This document shows positions 60,083-64,000 of a stretch of DNA of 64,000 bases, piece by piece (within the stretch, counting starts at the first letter, position 1; the number at the start of each line of letters is the position of its first letter). The position numbers and the translations under genes were made by a program. Source of the DNA: Cephalotrichum gorgonifer (Eukaryota > Ascomycota > Sordariomycetes > Microascales > Microascaceae); NCBI GenBank assembly GCA_900312665.1, contig ONZQ02000001.1, positions 1,758,706 through 1,822,705 on the forward strand, given 5' to 3'. The notes below the pieces were generated by a model, which was given only the letters and a program-made list of their open reading frames with translations, made no database searches and had not been told where the DNA came from.

Positions 60083-62354
60083 ATGTCCCCAGCCGCGCGC
60101 AGCATCGAGATGTCCACCATCAAGACCCGCGAGGACTCCATGGCCCAGGGGAGCAGCTACACGATGAGCCGGGAGCCGGTTTACGACGATGACGTCGCCA
60201 CCGACAGCGTCGCCTCTCGCTTCCTTGACACCTTCAGGCGTGACCCTAGCCGCCGTGTGACGCCTCTCGACCCCAAGGATGAGGCCGCGATAAGGGCAGA
60301 GGCCGGCAGGGCTGAGCATGACGGGATGAGGTATTACGATATTCACCAGGCGACGTTGCAAACTGCACACTCGGGTCTCGCGAGGAAGCTGAAAGGGAGG
60401 CATCTGCAGATGATCGCCGTGGGTGGTTCAATCGGTATGGCTGATGTTCCATTCTCTCTCTCCCTTCTATACTTTTTTTTCTGTCTGGTACCTTTCCCCG
60501 GACGCCACCGATTTCCTCTTTCGGGGATATACTCCCATGGTAGAAGCCCTGTCTATGGCTTGTTTGCGAAGCTCCCCCCCTCCTTTTTTCGTTTGTGGCT
60601 TGCAGGTGGATGGAGACTGGGGTTTTCTTAGGCCGGTTATCGGAGTACATTGTCTAACCGCCCCATCTACAAGGTACTGGATTGTTTGTTGCGTCGGGAC
60701 AGGCACTGAACCACGGTGGCCCTGGGTCGCTCCTCATTGCCTTCTCGCTCATCGGCAGTATGTTGTACTGTACGACCCAGGCCCTCGGTGAGCTCGCCGT
60801 CGCTTTCCCCGTCGCGGGATCTTTCGCCTCCTATTCGACGCGCTTTCTCGACCCCTCGTGGGGCTTCGCTATGGGCTGGAAGTAAGTTACCATTCTGCTT
60901 CCTGTTCGGGTGGTGTGCTGCGCCTATTTGGACAGGACCTGAGGTTGCCATATTAGTGGGTGCTAAGTTCGCAACTCTAGCTACGCCCTCCAGTGGCTGA
61001 TAATATTACCCCTCGAGATCGTCGCCGCCTCCATGACCATGACCTACTGGAACAAGGACCTGGTAAAGGCTGGGTTTGTCACCCTGTCCCTCGCTGTCAT
61101 CATGATCTCCAACATGTCTGGGGTGAGGATATATGGTGAGGTCGAGTTCACATTTGCGATGGTTAAGGTCATCGCAGTGATTGCGTTCATGTAAGTTACG
61201 GGAATCCCTGTGGCTCGCGGAACTCAACCCCCTTCTTCCGGCCCACAAGGCGATCTAACATAACCCGAAGTCTCCTTGGAATCGTTATAAACTGCGGCGG
61301 CTACCCCGGCGGCGGCTATATCGGTGGCCAGTACTGGAAGGACCCGGGCGCCTTCAACAACGGCTTCAAAGGCCTCTGCAGCGTCTTCGTCACCGCCGCC
61401 TTTTCCTTCATCGGAACCGAGCTGGTCGGCCTCGCAGCCGCGGAGACGGCAAACCCCCGGAAATCGCTTCCCACAGCCATTAAGCAGGTGTTCTGGAGAA
61501 TCACCCTCTTTTACATCGTCGCGCTCACCCTCGTCGGCCTCCTGATCCCCTACGACGAGCCGCGACTCCTCTCAGACCCGACTGACAAGTCCACCGACAA
61601 ATTCACCACCACTGCCAACGCGTCCCCCTTCGTCATCGCCATCGAGAACGCACAGATCTCCGTCCTACCCTCTGTTATGAACGCCGTCATCCTCATCGCC
61701 GTCCTATCCGTCGGCAACTCCGCCGTATACGGCTCCTCACGTACCCTCGCTGCCCTTGCGGATCAGAACCTCGCGCCGAATTTCCTCTCGTACATCGACC
61801 GCAAGGGGAGGCCCCTGATGGCCATCTTCGTCGCGGGGACGATCGGGCTACTCTCCTACATCGCCGACGTGGAGGACCAGGACGCTGTGCTGGACTGGCT
61901 CCTCGCAGCGTCGGGCCTCTCGTCCATCTTCACGTGGGGATCCATCTGCCTCTGCCACATCCGCTTCCGCAAGGCGTGGGCGCGCAAGGGCCACAAGGTG
62001 GAGGAGCTCGCGTTCCGCAGCCAGGCGGGCGTGCTGGGCTCTTATTACGGCCTAGCTATGAACCTCCTCGTACTCGTCGCGCAGTTCTGGGTCGGCGCCT
62101 TCCCGATCGGCTGGAAGGAGATGTCGTCGAGGGACCTGGCCGAGAGCTTCTTCCTCAAGTACATGGCGGCACCGATCGTGGCGTGCTTCTACCTATGTCA
62201 CAAGGTGTACTACTGGACGGCCATCGTCAAGATCGAGAATATGGACGTCGACACGGGGAGGAGGGAGTTCAGCCTGCCGATCCTAATGGCGAGGGAGAGG
62301 GAAGAGAAGAGGGCGTGGCCGAGGTGGAAGAAGATCTATAAACTACTATGTTAG
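60083..62354 (+). CDS. Amino-acid permease (YAT/AAP family)
   Basis: Four exons: 60083-60434, 60674-60881, 60981-61190 and 61271-62354; introns 239, 99 and 80 nt; 617 aa. The first intron is long for the window but both ends and frame agree. A second ATG at 60110 is possible. The N-terminal ~115 residues are hydrophilic and cytosolic. TM1 carries the family motif HLQMIAVGGSIGTGLFVASG followed by LNHGGPGS. Further helices include TQALGELAVAFPVAGSFASY, NYALQWLIILPLEIVAASM and SVFVTAAFSFIGTELVGLAA with ETANPRKSLP. The block NSAVYGSSRTLAALADQNLA is also typical. Twelve membrane segments are expected. It imports amino acids by proton symport at the plasma membrane. Similarity looks closest to the general and dicarboxylic amino-acid permeases, but substrate cannot be assigned. 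The C-terminal tail is basic. Confidence 0.93.
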
Positions 62355-63977
62355 GGAGGCTATGGGGGCGAAATACGCCACCGGTGTAATTAATATTGTC
62401 GTTGGACCTGCGGTGGCGTAGCCGCGGTGCGACCTCCGACTGGGACTGGGCTGGGACATAAGGAGTTAGGTTGGGAATTGGATATCGGATGTCGGATGAC
62501 TTTTATGACTTGGCGTAGGAACGAGGGGATCGAGAACGACACCATTTGTGTATGCCAGCTGTGGCTTGGTGGGTTTCTCTCTTGAGGACGAGGATAATAG
62601 TATAATAGACATAATAATACCCCCGACTCATGGTAGAAGAGCGACACTTCAGTTCTGTTACCAGAGTGATATGCACTGATTACATACTTAGCATCTCTCA
62701 CAGGCCAATTGGCAACGATACAGTCCCTAATGCCAAGGGTCTGGGATAATGATATGTACATTGGATTGGGGCTAACCCAAATAGTAAGGGTGAAACAAGA
62801 GGCGTCAACTCTGGACAGTATTAAACTCACCGAGAAATATCTTAGCGTCGTGGTGGACTTGTACAGTAACGGGAAGAAGGACTCAAGAATCCATCCTAGC
62901 TCCTGGCATATATCCAGGGAGTTATGGGAGTTGAATGGTGAAGACACTTGTGACGCTAGTAGACTACAAATACCACCGACTAAAGTACGCAGTCCTAAAA
63001 TACGTACGTACAAGTACATGTAAGTGTGAGTGGGAGGTGCATCCTGCATTGTACCTGCCTTACGTGCATTTTAGTTTTCCCTCTTCCAGTGGTGGCGTCA
63101 AATACTGCATTGCTTGTGTACTTTTGACTGGCAGGAATCTGTGCTAAGCTTGATGGGTTGTCATGGAGACTGGAGCCCCCAACACAAAAGGTTTCCTAGC
63201 GTGGGCATTAAAATGCCAAGAATGGGAATCGCGTTAGTTAAACTCAGAGAAGAGCAAAGCAAGGGGTTGACACTAGGTCGGAGCTTCCCTTCAGCGTATC
63301 GAATCGAATTTTCGTCCTCCGAACGTAGGGAAGGGTCGTACGCAGATTTACTCGCATACTTTCTAGCATCGTGTACTACTACGGCTAGACACAGATGGAG
63401 CTGGGTGCTGTAGCAGGGAAGAGCTAGGATTACTTTGTACAGTTACACAAGTTGGCCCCTCTAGTAATATTGTTTGCAGAACCTGGACCCTGTCGCGCCT
63501 TCCTTAGCTCCCCACCTGGACACCCGGCCGCATAAACCCACTCTTGACTTGCTACATTGACACGCCGCGTCCGCCGTAACCCGAGCACCAAGCACCACGG
63601 CAACGCTGGTGGAATCTTCCTCTTGCCCCCCTTTCATCAAATCTTGGGCCCATTTTACCCACCTCTCCCCTTGTCCCCTTTCCCCCCTCACCTCCCCACC
63701 CGCGGTTCCTCTCCCCATTTCAACGCTCGCTGGTGTTTGTTTGTCTCTTGTCTCTTGTTTCTGCTTCTTACGAGCAACTTCCCCATCACCATCACCATCA
63801 CCTCTTTGGGAAAGTTTGTGTCCACTACCCCACCTCGTCTCTCCCTCCCCTATAATAGGTGACGGACCGGCGCAAGGTTGAAATCAAAACACCCGACTGA
63901 ACCAAACAACACCGAAGACAAGAAGCGGCTCGCTCCTCGCCAACCCCCGACTTCCGACTTCCAACGAGCGCGCAGCA
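62355..63977. other. Intergenic stretch between tandem genes
   Basis: 3' flank of the permease, then unassigned sequence with one GTACAAGTAC copy (63008-63017). From about 63.5 kb the plus strand is C/T-rich and includes a short CATCAC repeat (63784-63802), as in a promoter and 5' leader for the gene starting at 63978. Confidence 0.5.
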
Positions 63978-64000
63978 ATGGCGTCGACGTACAAGCAGTT
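63978..64000 (+). CDS. Start of a gene cut by the window edge
   Basis: ATG in the good context gcaATGG, followed by seven further codons in frame (MASTYKQ...). The preceding 400 nt are pyrimidine-rich, as upstream of other genes here. Too short to identify. Confidence 0.45.

Noticed and set aside
1..64000. CRISPR arrays, operons, ribosome-binding sites, rRNA genes
   Set aside because: The sequence is eukaryotic (spliced fungal genes); no repeat-spacer array or rRNA-like sequence was seen.

Overview
The window is filamentous-fungal nuclear DNA, most likely a Pezizomycotina ascomycete. The genes are split by short GT-AG introns (about 47-240 nt) with CTAAC/CTAAT-like branch sites. Several families are typical of filamentous fungi: a PTH11/rhodopsin-like membrane protein, a secreted GMC oxidoreductase, a Cu-only cell-surface superoxide dismutase, a cyanovirin-N homologue and a Zn2Cys6 regulator. 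Genus and species cannot be read from the sequence. Exon models below were built by hand from splice sites and reading frame, without transcript data.

Left part (1-21 kb): a doubtful short gene (-); a large disordered protein in two exons (+, 2845-5522); a fungal rhodopsin-like 7-TM protein (-, 6287-7575); a secreted GMC oxidoreductase in six exons (-, 9397-11648); a small two-TM protein (-, 13703-14653); a GPI-anchored Cu-only SOD (+, 18192-19267) interrupted by a 20-N assembly gap; and, tail-to-tail with it, a secreted cyanovirin-N-like lectin (-, 20139-20955). Four of these products face the outside of the cell or the membrane, so this half looks like an accessory, surface- and secretion-oriented neighbourhood.

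Middle (21-36.7 kb): nearly 16 kb with no gene I can support. It holds homopolymer tracts, coding-like scraps and several copies of two short motifs that recur throughout the intergenic DNA (GTACTTGTAC/GTACAAGTAC and TACTCCGTA/TACGGAGTA).

Right part (36.7-64 kb): mostly core functions. A Zn2Cys6 regulator (+), a DUF202-type membrane protein with a 9-nt first coding exon (-), a 1117-aa C2H2 zinc-finger protein (+), an NF-X1/FAP1-type zinc-finger protein with RING, PAM2-like and R3H elements (-), a LAG1-type ceramide synthase (-), a probable decayed two-exon gene (-, 57.6-58.2 kb), an amino-acid permease (+), and the first codons of a further gene that runs off the right edge. I see no operon-like or biosynthetic-cluster logic linking these genes. 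The best leads are the SOD/CVNH pair, the intergenic motif families, the PAM2-like element in the NF-X1 protein and the decayed gene.
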